Shown: positions 1 through 7,709, numbered from the stretch's first letter. The stretch is DNA of 23,557 nucleotides from Bacteroidota bacterium (GCA_023430325.1 JAEZAU010000167.1:1-23557); one strand, 5' to 3'. The notes: generated by a model not told the origin, from the letters alone. A program made the numbers and translations.

Positions 1-258
1 GACGCGGAACGTGTCTATCAGGTTGGCGGCCAACAGCACCAGCAGCGCATTGATCACCAGGATGAAGAGGCCGAGTGTGAGAACGGTGACCGGCAAAGTG
101 AGCAGGATGAGCAGTGGCTTCAGGAAAGTGTTAAGCAGGCCGAGCACGATCGCCACGGTAAGCGCCGTGACCAGATCAAGCGCTTCCACGCCGCGCAAGA
201 GCAGGTCGGCCACCAGCACGGCAATGGTGGAGATCACAAGTTTGAGGATGATGTTCAT
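1..258 (-). CDS. YvlD / phage-holin-family (DUF360-like) membrane protein, C-terminus cut by window edge
   Basis: The minus strand is open from an ATG at 258 to the window edge (86 codons, no stop). The product is almost entirely hydrophobic. It begins MNIILKLVISTIAVLVADLL, followed by a second segment around LTVAIVLGLLNTFLKPLL and a third around TLPVTVLTLGLFILVINALL. The pattern 'LGLLNTFLKPLLILLTLPVTVLTLGLFILVINA' (seen here in parts) is typical of the YvlD / 'phage holin family' small membrane proteins, which usually have about 110-125 residues and three or four membrane helices. Despite the database name these are chromosomal inner-membrane proteins of unknown role, not proven holins. About 30 C-terminal residues should lie outside the window. 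An intrinsic terminator for the preceding minus-strand transcript sits just upstream, so this gene probably has its own promoter or depends on read-through. Confidence 0.8.
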   Translation of the reverse strand, partial: MNIILKLVISTIAVLVADLLLRGVEALDLVTALTVAIVLGLLNTFLKPLLILLTLPVTVLTLGLFILVINALLVLLAANLIDTFRV

Positions 259-272
259 CTGGAGCACAAGCT

Positions 273-309
273 AAAAACAAAAAGGGCCACCCCGTAGGAC
301 AGCCCTCTT
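273..309 (-). terminator. Rho-independent terminator, minus strand
   Basis: Read on the minus strand, AAGAGGGC (302-309) pairs with GCCCTTTT (280-287), giving 8 pairs including one G-T wobble. The loop is 14 nt and a T-rich tail follows (TGTTTTT, 279-273). It lies 35 nt after the stop codon of the small minus-strand frame at 344-550 and just before the start of the membrane-protein gene at 258. It therefore marks the end of a minus-strand transcript that covers 344-550. Confidence 0.7.
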
Positions 310-343
310 CGTCCGGCTGGCGAACAGCCGAAAGCACGCAAGC

Positions 344-550
344 CTAGCGCTCGCGACGCTCTTCATTGCGCATGTCAGTGCGCTCGTTGCGGCTCTCGTT
401 CTCCTGGCCCTGATTCTGTCCGCGGGTCTGCTCGGTGTTCTGGCTTTGTCCGCGGGTCTGCTCGTTGCGGCTCTCGTTCCGGGTCTCCTGGTTGCGGTTC
501 TGCTCGTTGCGATCCTGATTCCGCTGCTCGTTGCGATCTTCTTCTTTCAT
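344..550 (-). CDS. Small, extremely hydrophilic low-complexity protein (68 aa), unrecognised
   Basis: An ATG at 550 is preceded by purine-rich AAAGAG, and the frame ends in TAG at 344. The protein is built of degenerate RNEQ-type tetrapeptides (RNEQ, RNQD, RNEQ, RNQE, RNES, RNEQ, TRGQ, RNER, RNEE). It uses only ten amino-acid types (M, K, E, D, R, N, Q, T, S, G) and has no aliphatic, aromatic, Pro, Ala, His or Cys residue. It must be intrinsically disordered. The DNA beneath is an imperfect repeat; for example, plus-strand GTCCGCGGGTCTGCTCG occurs twice (about 418 and 448). A terminator lies 35 nt downstream on the same strand, which favours a real transcript. I do not recognise a family. It may be a disordered stress-type protein, or a non-coding repeat that happens to be open. 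Confidence 0.45.
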   Translation of the reverse strand: MKEEDRNEQRNQDRNEQNRNQETRNESRNEQTRGQSQNTEQTRGQNQGQENESRNERTDMRNEERRER

Positions 551-874
551 CTCTTTAAGGCATTAGTGCTTGTACGATCTTACCTGCGATCGCAATGCCG
601 ATCGGTACTTGAATAGCGATGGCTTTGATGAACCTGGAATAAACGTAGAACGAACAATGGCTTTTCGTTCAAACCGGGAATGGAACGCTCGCCCACAGAT
701 CTTGTACCCTTCACAAGCGGAGCATGATAAACGATCGCGATCTTAGAATGGCGGACCAGTTGATCTAATTGGATCCTTCACATATTCCAGCAACCTCTGT
801 TCCCATGTGAACGGTGAATATTTCCAGGGAGCTCGCGTTGTATTAGTGTAGTGATCCTGCCCAACTTGCACCCG
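551..874. other. Intergenic region between divergent transcripts, mostly featureless
   Basis: This is about 320 bp between the minus-strand 68-residue frame and the plus-strand hydrolase gene, so it should hold both promoters. I see no clear TAnnTTTG box on either strand. The only structure is a palindromic cluster at 572-608: GTACGATC, the perfect 10-mer palindrome TGCGATCGCA (585-594), then GATCGGTAC. No further gene, RNA or repeat is visible. Confidence 0.5.
572..608. promoter_or_regulatory. Nested inverted repeat, possible operator
   Basis: GTACGATC (572-579) and GATCGGTAC (600-608) form an imperfect inverted pair around the perfect palindrome TGCGATCGCA (585-594). It lies 22-58 bp upstream of the start codon of the small minus-strand frame, where an operator would be expected. 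The palindrome contains the HIP1 octamer GCGATCGC, which is over-represented across this window, so a regulatory role is only a guess. Confidence 0.25.
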
Positions 875-2122
875 ATGATGACCAGGCGATCGCTCTGCTT
901 GCTGCTGATCCTCCCGTTCTCGATCATTCTAAAAGCACAGAGCGTTCCTGTGCATGTGAACGCACCGCCGTTCGTAGACCTTCAGTCGTCGAAGATCCAG
1001 CATCCTGGTAACGATGGACAATGGAAAGGCTGGCTCCAGAAGCTCGATGATCTCGTTTTCGACGGTCGTGGCAAGATCGATATCGTTCACCTCGGTGGTT
1101 CGCACATACAAGCCGATATGTGGAGCATGCAACTGCGCCATCGGCTTCAACATTATGTGCCCGGTGTGCGTGGCGGCCGCGGATTCATCTTCCCGTACAA
1201 TATGGCGAAGAGCAACAACCCGTTCTGGTATTTTCCTGAATTCAGCGGCAATTGGACGTTCATAAAGAACACGCAGGCCGATGCACCCGCCGGTCTGGGT
1301 CTTGCAGGTTATTCGGTCACCACCACTGATTCCATCGCCACCTTGAAAGTGAGTTTCCGTGGTGATGTATATGAAGGCTACACGTTCGATCGCGTGAAGG
1401 TCTTGCACCGGCAGGATAGTTCGTTCTCCATCGAAGCGTTCAGCAACGACACCACATTGCACATCACCGAGCAGAACGATCCCGAACGCGGCTACACGGA
1501 ATTCATTTTCTCCGCACCAACCGATACGCTTCACTTGCGCTTCCTGAAAGAGAACGTGCATCAACTGCGTTTCACCCTGAACGGCATCATCCTGGAAAAT
1601 GATGACCCCGGCTTCATCTATCATGCGAGCGGTGTCAATGGTGCCAGTACAGACAGCTGGCTGCGTTGCGATCGTTTCGCGGCTGATCTTTCATTGATCG
1701 GTCCCGATCTTGTCATCTTTTCCATCGGCATCAACGATGCGCATTCCAGCGAATTCAGCCACGATCGCTATAAGAGGAACTACAAGGAACTTATCTCGCG
1801 CATCCGATCGGTGGCGCCCGGAGCGGCCATATTGCTCACCACCAACACCGACAGTTTCGTGAACCGGAGAATACCCAACAAGAACGCTTCCGCCGTACGC
1901 GAAGTGATGATGGAATTGGGAGCGGAAGAAGGTGTGGCAGTGTGGGACACCTGGGGCGTAATGGGCGGTGAAGGCAGTATCCGCACATGGGAAGATGCGG
2001 GCCTGGCCAAGAAGGATCGCGTCCATTTCAACCGTGCCGGTTACTCACTGCTCGGCGATCTCCTCTTCAGCGCGTTGATACAGGACCACGGCGATCATAT
2101 CCTGCAACGCTACGGTCATTGA
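875..2122 (+). CDS. Secreted SGNH/GDSL-family hydrolase (esterase-like)
   Basis: The predicted product has 415 residues. The frame is open from a GTG at 851, but the ATG pair at 875/878 gives a clean signal peptide (MTRRSLCLLLILPF... ending KAQS), so I chose 875. SGNH-fold blocks are visible. Block I is HLGGSHIQAD with the putative nucleophile Ser76; block III is SIGINDAH (the Asn of the oxyanion hole). Block V is DRVHFNRAG with Asp381 and His384 completing the triad. About 150 residues of beta-rich sequence between block I and block III look like an inserted carbohydrate-binding-type domain. Block I reads GGS instead of the usual GDS. Bacteroidota members of this group are secreted and often linked to O-acyl modification of envelope glycans. 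No acyltransferase partner gene lies nearby, so the substrate is unknown. Confidence 0.8.
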   Translation: MMTRRSLCLLLILPFSIILKAQSVPVHVNAPPFVDLQSSKIQHPGNDGQWKGWLQKLDDLVFDGRGKIDIVHLGGSHIQADMWSMQLRHRLQHYVPGVRGGRGFIFPYNMAKSNNPFWYFPEFSGNWTFIKNTQADAPAGLGLAGYSVTTTDSIATLKVSFRGDVYEGYTFDRVKVLHRQDSSFSIEAFSNDTTLHITEQNDPERGYTEFIFSAPTDTLHLRFLKENVHQLRFTLNGIILENDDPGFIYHASGVNGASTDSWLRCDRFAADLSLIGPDLVIFSIGINDAHSSEFSHDRYKRNYKELISRIRSVAPGAAILLTTNTDSFVNRRIPNKNASAVREVMMELGAEEGVAVWDTWGVMGGEGSIRTWEDAGLAKKDRVHFNRAGYSLLGDLLFSALIQDHGDHILQRYGH

Positions 2123-2147
2123 TCCGGTGTCGATCGATGTTCTTTTT

Positions 2148-2252
2148 TTTGGGCGAATGCCGGCCTAAAAGCGGCCGTCACCGGGCTATCCGCTATACTC
2201 CTCGCCGGCCAAATGCGCCAGCTGCGGGGTGCCGCTCCTATCCCTCTCGCAG
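2148..2252 (+). repeat. Interspersed intergenic repeat, copy A
   Basis: The copy begins with a T run and GGGCG (2143-2155), 28 bp past the hydrolase stop codon. A small hairpin follows (CGGCC 2161-2165 with GGCCG 2173-2177). The core then reads CCGGGCTATCCGCTATACTC (2181-2200), TCCTCG, GCTGCGGGGTGCCGCT and ATCCCTCTCGCAG. It matches copy B exactly over CCGGGCTATCCGCT and shares the order of blocks with copies C and D. Confidence 0.65.
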
Positions 2253-2328
2253 ATCGGACCTGCTGCGCAACTGATCTCGTCGGTGAGCTGCACATCATCT
2301 GATCTGATCATCTGATCTTCTGATCGAG

Positions 2329-2336
2329 TAAATTTG
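2329..2336 (+). promoter_or_regulatory. Candidate Bacteroidota -7 box for uvrA
   Basis: TAAATTTG matches the Bacteroidota sigma-factor -7 consensus TAnnTTTG. It would start the mRNA near 2343, leaving a leader of roughly 75 nt before the TTG start of uvrA. No good -33 TTTG is seen at the usual distance; the region there is an imperfect run of TGATC repeats (2290-2325). Confidence 0.4.
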
Positions 2337-2404
2337 TCCTCCTTTTCCCGGACCGTTCCCTTTTCCAGCGCGGCCGTGGCTGAAGGAAGCTGCCGATCGG
2401 CAGC

Positions 2405-2410
2405 AAGGAG
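2405..2410 (+). promoter_or_regulatory. Ribosome binding site deciding the TTG start of uvrA
   Basis: AAGGAG ends 6 nt before TTG at 2417. No ATG or GTG in the same frame lies before the conserved UvrA N-terminus (EVLGARVHNLKNIDV), so this unusually good Shine-Dalgarno for a Bacteroidota gene supports the TTG start. Confidence 0.65.
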
Positions 2411-2416
2411 AAGATC

Positions 2417-5275
2417 TTGAAGACAGCGACATCCACCGCACCTGCGGAACAACATACCGGTGAGGACGAATTCATCGAAGTGCTCGGCGCACGCGTCCAC
2501 AACCTCAAGAACATCGATGTGCGCATCCCGCGCGATCAACTGGTGGTCATCACCGGTCTCAGCGGCAGCGGAAAGAGCAGCCTCGCGTTCGATACGATCC
2601 ATGCTGAAGGCCAGCGCCGCTACATCGAAACGTTCAATGCTTATGCACGGCAATTCCTCGGCGGCATCGAACGGCCCGATGTGGACATGATCAGCGGCCT
2701 CAGCCCGGTTATCGCGATCGAACAGAAAACGATCAGCCGCAATCCGCGATCCACCGTGGGCACCATCACGGAGATCTACGATCTGTTGCGCCTGCTCTAC
2801 GCGCGCATCGCCAACGCATACAGCTATGCCACCGGAGAGTTGATGGTGCGGTATACCGAAAAGCAGATCGTAGATCTCGTTCTCCAGGAGTACAATGGCC
2901 GCGATGTGCTTGTGCTCGCACCCGTGATCCGTGGCCGTAAAGGGCATTATCGCGAGCTCTTCGAGCAGTTCCTGCGCCAGGGTTTTCTCCGCGCACGCGT
3001 CGATGGCAAGGTGATCGACCTTACCACGCGACCGCGCCTGGATCGTTACAAGGTGCACGACATTGAACTGGTCATCGATCGGATCAAGATCAGTGAGAGC
3101 GGGCGCAAACGTTTGGCGGAAACGATCACCACCGCGCTCAAATACGGCAAGGGCAATCTGATGGTGGCCGATGTGAAGGATGAACGTGTGCGTTACCTCA
3201 GCCGGCATCTGATGTGCCCCACCACAGGCATCGCGTACGAAGAACCCGAACCGAACCTCTTCAGCTTCAACAGCCCGTACGGTGCATGTCCCAAATGCAG
3301 CGGCCTTGGCCAGATCACCGACGTGGCGCTGGACAAGATCGTTCCCGATCGAAGCAAAAGCGTTAAGAAAGGCGGAATTGTTCCTATCGGTCCATACAAG
3401 AACTCATGGATCTTCAAGCAGATCGAGGCAGTGCTCCAGAATTTCGGTCACGACCTCGATACGCCGATCGAAGAGATGGAGGAGTCCGTGCTGGCCGCAA
3501 TGTTGAACGGACTCGATGAACCGCTGAAGGTCACCAGCAGCATCGGCCTAAGCGATCGCAACGTTCAGTTCGAAGGCATCATCCCGTTCATCCTTGAGCA
3601 GGCGGAGGAAGGCCCGAAGACCGCGCAGAAATGGGCGGCCAGCTTCACGCACATGATCACATGTCCTGAGTGCAAAGGCAGCCGCTTGAAGAAGACCGCG
3701 CTCTACTTCCGCATCGAGGACAAGAACATCTTCGATCTGGCCAGTATGAGCATCAGTGGACTGCATGAGTTCATGAGCGGCCTCACCGATCGGCTCGATG
3801 AAAAGAAAGCTTTGATCGCGAAGGAAGCCGTGAAGGAAGTGACATCACGCTCGAAATTCCTGCTGGATGTCGGTCTGGAATACCTCACGCTCGATCGAAG
3901 TGCAAGGACGCTAAGCGGCGGTGAAGCTCAGCGGATCCGATTGGCCACACAGATCGGCAGCCAACTCACCGGCGTGCTCTATATCCTGGACGAACCGAGC
4001 ATCGGCCTTCACCAACGCGATGACCAGCGGTTGATCGGAAGCCTGCGAAGCTTGCGTGATGGTGGCAACAGCGTACTCGTTGTCGAACACGACAAGGAGA
4101 TGATGATGAGCGCCGATCACCTGATCGACATCGGCCCGGGTGCCGGTGAACACGGTGGAAGGATCATTGCACAAGGCCATCCCCATGATCTTGCGCAAGG
4201 CGAAAGCGTTACCGCCAAATATCTGCGCAACGAGATGCGGATCGAGATCCCGAAGGAGCGAAGGAAAGGCAGTGGCGAACGGGTGATATTGAAAGGCGCA
4301 CGCGGCAACAACCTGAAGAACGTAACGGTTGACTTTCCCCTCGGAAAATTCATCTGCGTAACAGGTGTCAGTGGAAGCGGCAAGAGCACCTTGATCGGCG
4401 ACACCCTCTACCCCATCCTCAGCCAGCACTTCTACCGCAGCGACCTGGAGCCGCTGGCATATGACAAGATCGAAGGACTGAAGCATGTCGACAAAGTGAT
4501 CGAGGTGGACCAAAGCCCGATCGGGCGTACGCCGCGAAGCAATCCGGCCACGTACACCGGCCTCTTCGATCACATACGTGAATTGTACGCACAGCTACCG
4601 AGCGCAAAGATCCGCGGCTACAAGGCCGGGCGTTTCAGTTTCAATACCGCTGGCGGCCGTTGCGAGACCTGCAAAGGCGCGGGCGTTCGGGTGATCGAAA
4701 TGAATTTTCTACCGGACGTAAGTGTTCCATGCGAAACATGCCGTGGCAAACGCTTCGATCGGGAGACCCTGGAAGTGCGCTACAAAGGCCGCAGCATCGC
4801 CGATGTTCTCGCGATGAGCGTTGAGGAAGCATTATCGCATTTCAGCGATATTCCACAGATCAACCTGAAGCTGCGCACGCTGATGGATGTAGGTCTTGGA
4901 TATGTTACGCTCGGTCAGAGCAGCACCACGGTGAGCGGTGGCGAGGCGCAACGGATCAAGCTCGCGACAGAACTAAGCAAGCGCGACACCGGCCGCACCT
5001 TTTATATCCTCGATGAGCCGACCACCGGTTTGCATTTCGACGATGTGAAACAGCTGATCAATGTCCTTGATCGATTGGTGGATAAAGGCAATACGGTGCT
5101 GGTTATCGAACACAACATGGACATCATCAAGGTGGCCGATCACGTCATTGACATGGGCCCTGAAGGTGGGGCTGGCGGTGGCCAGGTGGTGGCTCGCGGA
5201 ACCCCCGAAGATGTGGTGATGATGGCCAAAGGCCATACCTATCCGTACTTGTTGCACGAATTGAACGCGAATTAG
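2417..5275 (+). CDS. uvrA: Excinuclease ABC subunit A (UvrA)
   Basis: At 952 residues this is close to the usual length of about 940. UvrA is the damage-recognition ATPase of nucleotide excision repair; it loads UvrB on DNA lesions. Two ABC ATPase modules are complete: Walker A GLSGSGKSS (about 48-56) and GVSGSGKST (650-658), signature LSGGEAQ at 499 and again near the C-terminus (VSGGEAQ), and Walker B/Glu at 525-526 and in ILDEPTTGL. The UvrB-contact region (EQFLRQGFLRARVDGKV) is present, which argues for UvrA1 rather than a short UvrA2. The C-terminal zinc finger has all four cysteines (C749, C752, C772, C775). The N-terminal one keeps C267, C291 and C294 but has Thr270 in the second position. 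The gene is TTG-started with an AAGGAG site and is probably followed in one transcript by the LOG-family gene 30 nt downstream. Confidence 0.97.
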   Translation: MKTATSTAPAEQHTGEDEFIEVLGARVHNLKNIDVRIPRDQLVVITGLSGSGKSSLAFDTIHAEGQRRYIETFNAYARQFLGGIERPDVDMISGLSPVIAIEQKTISRNPRSTVGTITEIYDLLRLLYARIANAYSYATGELMVRYTEKQIVDLVLQEYNGRDVLVLAPVIRGRKGHYRELFEQFLRQGFLRARVDGKVIDLTTRPRLDRYKVHDIELVIDRIKISESGRKRLAETITTALKYGKGNLMVADVKDERVRYLSRHLMCPTTGIAYEEPEPNLFSFNSPYGACPKCSGLGQITDVALDKIVPDRSKSVKKGGIVPIGPYKNSWIFKQIEAVLQNFGHDLDTPIEEMEESVLAAMLNGLDEPLKVTSSIGLSDRNVQFEGIIPFILEQAEEGPKTAQKWAASFTHMITCPECKGSRLKKTALYFRIEDKNIFDLASMSISGLHEFMSGLTDRLDEKKALIAKEAVKEVTSRSKFLLDVGLEYLTLDRSARTLSGGEAQRIRLATQIGSQLTGVLYILDEPSIGLHQRDDQRLIGSLRSLRDGGNSVLVVEHDKEMMMSADHLIDIGPGAGEHGGRIIAQGHPHDLAQGESVTAKYLRNEMRIEIPKERRKGSGERVILKGARGNNLKNVTVDFPLGKFICVTGVSGSGKSTLIGDTLYPILSQHFYRSDLEPLAYDKIEGLKHVDKVIEVDQSPIGRTPRSNPATYTGLFDHIRELYAQLPSAKIRGYKAGRFSFNTAGGRCETCKGAGVRVIEMNFLPDVSVPCETCRGKRFDRETLEVRYKGRSIADVLAMSVEEALSHFSDIPQINLKLRTLMDVGLGYVTLGQSSTTVSGGEAQRIKLATELSKRDTGRTFYILDEPTTGLHFDDVKQLINVLDRLVDKGNTVLVIEHNMDIIKVADHVIDMGPEGGAGGGQVVARGTPEDVVMMAKGHTYPYLLHELNAN

Positions 5276-5305
5276 ATCGACATTTGCGCAGATAACGCAG
5301 TTGTA

Positions 5306-6034
5306 ATGAGCGAAGTAAAAGCCGATCCCGAGAGCGAACGCCGGATCAAGAAAGCCTTCAAACGAAAAGGCTGGAGTGAAATAAAGGCCAACGATAGTTG
5401 GGCGATATTCAAGATGATGGGCGAATTGGTGGAAGGCTTCGAGGCCATGCAGCGGATACGTCCGTGCGTGAGCATCTTCGGCAGTGCCAGAACTCTTCCT
5501 GACCGGCCCGAATACAAGCTGGCCGAGGAGATCGCCTTTCAACTGACCCAGCATGGCTATGGGGTGATCACTGGCGGTGGACCCGGCATCATGGAAGCTG
5601 CGAACAAAGGTGCACAACGCGGGAACGGGACCAGCGTGGGCCTTAACATCGAGCTTCCGTTCGAGCAGGAACCGAACCCATACATAGACAAAGGCAAGAG
5701 CATCAATTTCGACTACTTCTTCGTGCGAAAGGTGATGTTCGTGAAATACAGCCAGGGCTTCATCATTCTGCCCGGGGGCTTCGGTACGTTGGATGAACTG
5801 TTCGAGTCATTGACACTGATCCAGACACAGAAGATCGGCCGTTTCCCCGTGATCATGGTGGGCAAGGCCTACTGGCAGGGACTGATCGATTGGATGCGCA
5901 CGATCATGGGCGAAAAGCACTTCAACATCAACCCGCATGATCTGGATCTTTTCACCGTGGTGGATACACCTGAAGAAGCGGTGGAGTGCATCAACAGCTT
6001 CTACTCGAAGTATATGTTGAAGCCGAATTTCTAG
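5306..6034 (+). CDS. TIGR00730 / LOG-family Rossmann-fold protein (nucleoside 5'-monophosphate phosphoribohydrolase-like)
   Basis: The product has 242 residues, starting at ATG 5306. Both family hallmarks are present: GGGPGIMEAANKG (90-102) and PGGFGTLDE (156-164), the substrate-binding and catalytic motif shared by cytosolic LOG / PpnN-type enzymes. These split nucleoside monophosphates into base and ribose 5-phosphate; in bacteria the true substrate is often unknown. About 50 extra N-terminal residues, charged and helical, precede the Rossmann core (PCVSIFGSAR). There is no signal peptide, so the protein is cytosolic. It begins 30 nt after the uvrA stop codon with no room for a separate strong promoter, so co-transcription with uvrA is likely, though a shared function is not implied. 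Confidence 0.9.
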   Translation: MSEVKADPESERRIKKAFKRKGWSEIKANDSWAIFKMMGELVEGFEAMQRIRPCVSIFGSARTLPDRPEYKLAEEIAFQLTQHGYGVITGGGPGIMEAANKGAQRGNGTSVGLNIELPFEQEPNPYIDKGKSINFDYFFVRKVMFVKYSQGFIILPGGFGTLDELFESLTLIQTQKIGRFPVIMVGKAYWQGLIDWMRTIMGEKHFNINPHDLDLFTVVDTPEEAVECINSFYSKYMLKPNF

Positions 6035-6056
6035 TCGCAGCAGAAGATCACTTTGT

Positions 6057-6199
6057 CACTGCGCCAGCGCGCCAGGGATAGCAGCGTAAAGCCCGCAGCG
6101 TAGCGAGGACTTGAAGCGGATAGCCCGGTGCTGTAACCTCACCCGTTCACCCCTCTTCAAAAGAGAGGGGAGATCTTTCTGGAACGGCAGGCGCCCAAA
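6057..6199 (-). repeat. Interspersed intergenic repeat, copy B (reverse orientation)
   Basis: Read on the minus strand this copy starts TTTGGGCG (6199-6192). It has a hairpin made of CCCCTCT (6150-6156) and AGAGGGG (6164-6170), then the core CCGGGCTATCCGCTTCAAG, TCCTCGCTACGCTGCGGGCT, ACGCTGCTATCCCT, and ends GCGCTGGCGCAGTG (6070-6057). That last 14-mer is identical to the end of copy C (15714-15727). Unlike the other copies it points against the flanking genes; its far end lies 22 bp after the stop of the LOG-family gene. Confidence 0.7.
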
Positions 6200-6281
6200 T
6201 GAACATTCCGATCGGCGTTCTTCAACACACTACTGTTCGCACTTGACCATTCGATCGGTACAGGCCAGTTAGGAGCCCGGA

Positions 6282-6289
6282 TACTTTTG
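6282..6289 (+). promoter_or_regulatory. Candidate -7 box for the SPOR operon
   Basis: TACTTTTG matches TAnnTTTG exactly. It lies 37 bp before the ATG at 6327, giving a leader of about 30 nt, and would drive both 6327-7709 and 7721-9784. No clear -33 TTTG is found at the expected distance. Confidence 0.45.
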
Positions 6290-6326
6290 GACGCATCGAA
6301 AACCGCTCGTCCACAAAGATCCGCGC

Positions 6327-7709
6327 ATGATGAACCAATTGGTGGTACTCGTTAACCTCATCGGTCTTTTCATCATCGATACGTTCTTCCTCGCCGACAT
6401 CAGCATCACGCAGAACATTCCCGCGAGCATGCAGCCAGGGAGCGAAGTACGCGTCACGGTCACCGTGAACAAGGCGGATCTGGCAGGTTTCGCAAAATTG
6501 CAGCTCGATCTGCCCGAAGGCCTGAGCGCCACTGCGATCGATACGAAAGGCGCTTCGTTCACCTTCGCCGATGGCAAGGCCAAGTTCATCTGGATGGCAT
6601 TGCCCACCACACCGACCTTCAAGATCACTTATACGCTCTCGGCGTCGGCCAGCGCGCAAGGCCTTCTTCCGATCACCGGGCGGCTGTCATACATAGAGAA
6701 CAACGAGCGCAGGAGTTATGAACTTCCGCCGGTGAAGGTGGATCTCGGAACACCTGGCCTGGCCACCAACGTGAATGAAGGTCCGGCGGCGGAGGATCTG
6801 GTATCTGCCGGTAAGGGAGCACCTGTTAACAAGCAACGCATTGCGGTGATAGATGATGTGGCAGGCAAAGGACCGGCACAAGGCCCTGGTGGCGTATCCG
6901 TACAACGCACGATAACCCCGTTGAGCGCAACGGAGATGCAAGTGGAGGTATCGATCAAGAAGAGCGATCTGCGCGGCTTCGGGAAACTGCAGGAGAACAT
7001 TCCCCAAGGGTTCACTGCCTTGGAACAGAGCAGTGAGGAAGCGATCTTCACTGCTCAAGCTCAGATCGTGAAATTCGTCTGGCTCAACCTTCCGGTGCGC
7101 AATGAACTGAAGGTGGTCTACAAACTTCGCGCGAACGACAGGCCCGAAGGTGAATACACCATCGATGGCGACTTCGGTTATCTGTTGAACGATGAGACAC
7201 AGCGTGTACCCATCGGGGCCTCGAAATTCTTCATCGGCCCACGGGCCTTGGAAGCGATCGCGCAGGATGAGCAGAACATCCGGCCTGAACCGCAGACAGA
7301 CCCCAAGCTGGATACCAAGCCGCGACCCGATCCTGTGCAGCCCAAGGAAAAGGAACAGCCTGTGGTGCAAAAGCCGAAACCCTCACCTCCAGTAAAGCCG
7401 GCGATCACCGGTCCTGAGAAAGGCATCCTTTATAAGGTGCAGATCAGCGCTGCGCATCGCGAAGTGGGAAAACCCTATTTTGTACAACGGCACAAGTACC
7501 ATGGCGAATTCATGATCGAAAGGCACCAGGGCTGGATCAAGTATGTGACCGGCAGGTTCGGAACTTATGGCGAAGCGCGCGACCAGCGGCAGGCCTTCGT
7601 GAACGCAGGCCATAATTTCCCCGGACCGTTCGTTACCGCATACAACAACGGTGAGCGTATCACCGTGCAGGAAGCACTTCTTCTGAGCGGCCAACAATGG
7701 GCGCAATGA
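6327..7709 (+). CDS. Membrane-anchored or secreted protein with a duplicated beta-rich domain and a C-terminal SPOR-like domain
   Basis: The product has 460 residues; ATG 6327 and ATG 6330 are equally possible. The N-terminus (LVVLVNLIGLFIIDTFFLAD) is one hydrophobic segment without a convincing cleavage site, so it may remain an anchor. Residues about 25-138 and 190-303 are two copies of the same domain. Both contain KxDLxGFxKLQ, then P-x-G-x-x-A, then KFxWxxLP, then a YxL strand and a G-x-x-Y-x-x-N hairpin. A Pro/Lys/Gln-rich linker (310-365) follows. The end (368-450) is a SPOR-like domain: YKVQIS ... KYVTGRFGTYGEARD ... PFVTAYNNGERITVQEAL. SPOR domains bind peptidoglycan glycan strands lacking stem peptides; Bacteroidota variants such as this are less well studied. 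The next gene starts 11 nt downstream and carries three similar SPOR-like units, so the two are an operon. The function of the duplicated domain is unknown to me. Confidence 0.75.
   Translation: MMNQLVVLVNLIGLFIIDTFFLADISITQNIPASMQPGSEVRVTVTVNKADLAGFAKLQLDLPEGLSATAIDTKGASFTFADGKAKFIWMALPTTPTFKITYTLSASASAQGLLPITGRLSYIENNERRSYELPPVKVDLGTPGLATNVNEGPAAEDLVSAGKGAPVNKQRIAVIDDVAGKGPAQGPGGVSVQRTITPLSATEMQVEVSIKKSDLRGFGKLQENIPQGFTALEQSSEEAIFTAQAQIVKFVWLNLPVRNELKVVYKLRANDRPEGEYTIDGDFGYLLNDETQRVPIGASKFFIGPRALEAIAQDEQNIRPEPQTDPKLDTKPRPDPVQPKEKEQPVVQKPKPSPPVKPAITGPEKGILYKVQISAAHREVGKPYFVQRHKYHGEFMIERHQGWIKYVTGRFGTYGEARDQRQAFVNAGHNFPGPFVTAYNNGERITVQEALLLSGQQWAQ

Noticed and set aside
11..274. 87-codon plus-strand frame at the window start
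   Set aside because: It is antisense to the hydrophobic YvlD-like protein and rich in Ser/Arg, as expected of a shadow frame.
418..540. Short repeats as a CRISPR array
   Set aside because: The repeats are degenerate, lack unique spacers of even length, and translate to tetrapeptides in one frame.
929..1624. Open frame of 231 codons on the minus strand
   Set aside because: It is antisense to the SGNH hydrolase, whose signal peptide and catalytic blocks are clear.
2186..3208. Open frame of 340 codons on the minus strand
   Set aside because: It lies opposite the start of uvrA, which has clear family motifs. The antisense frame shows no recognisable domain and is a product of high GC and strong codon bias.
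6222..6659. Minus-strand frame that would place repeat copy B after its stop codon
   Set aside because: This would have made copy B fit the rule of lying after stop codons, but the frame overlaps the plus-strand SPOR-operon gene and has no protein-like pattern, so copy B is left as an exception.
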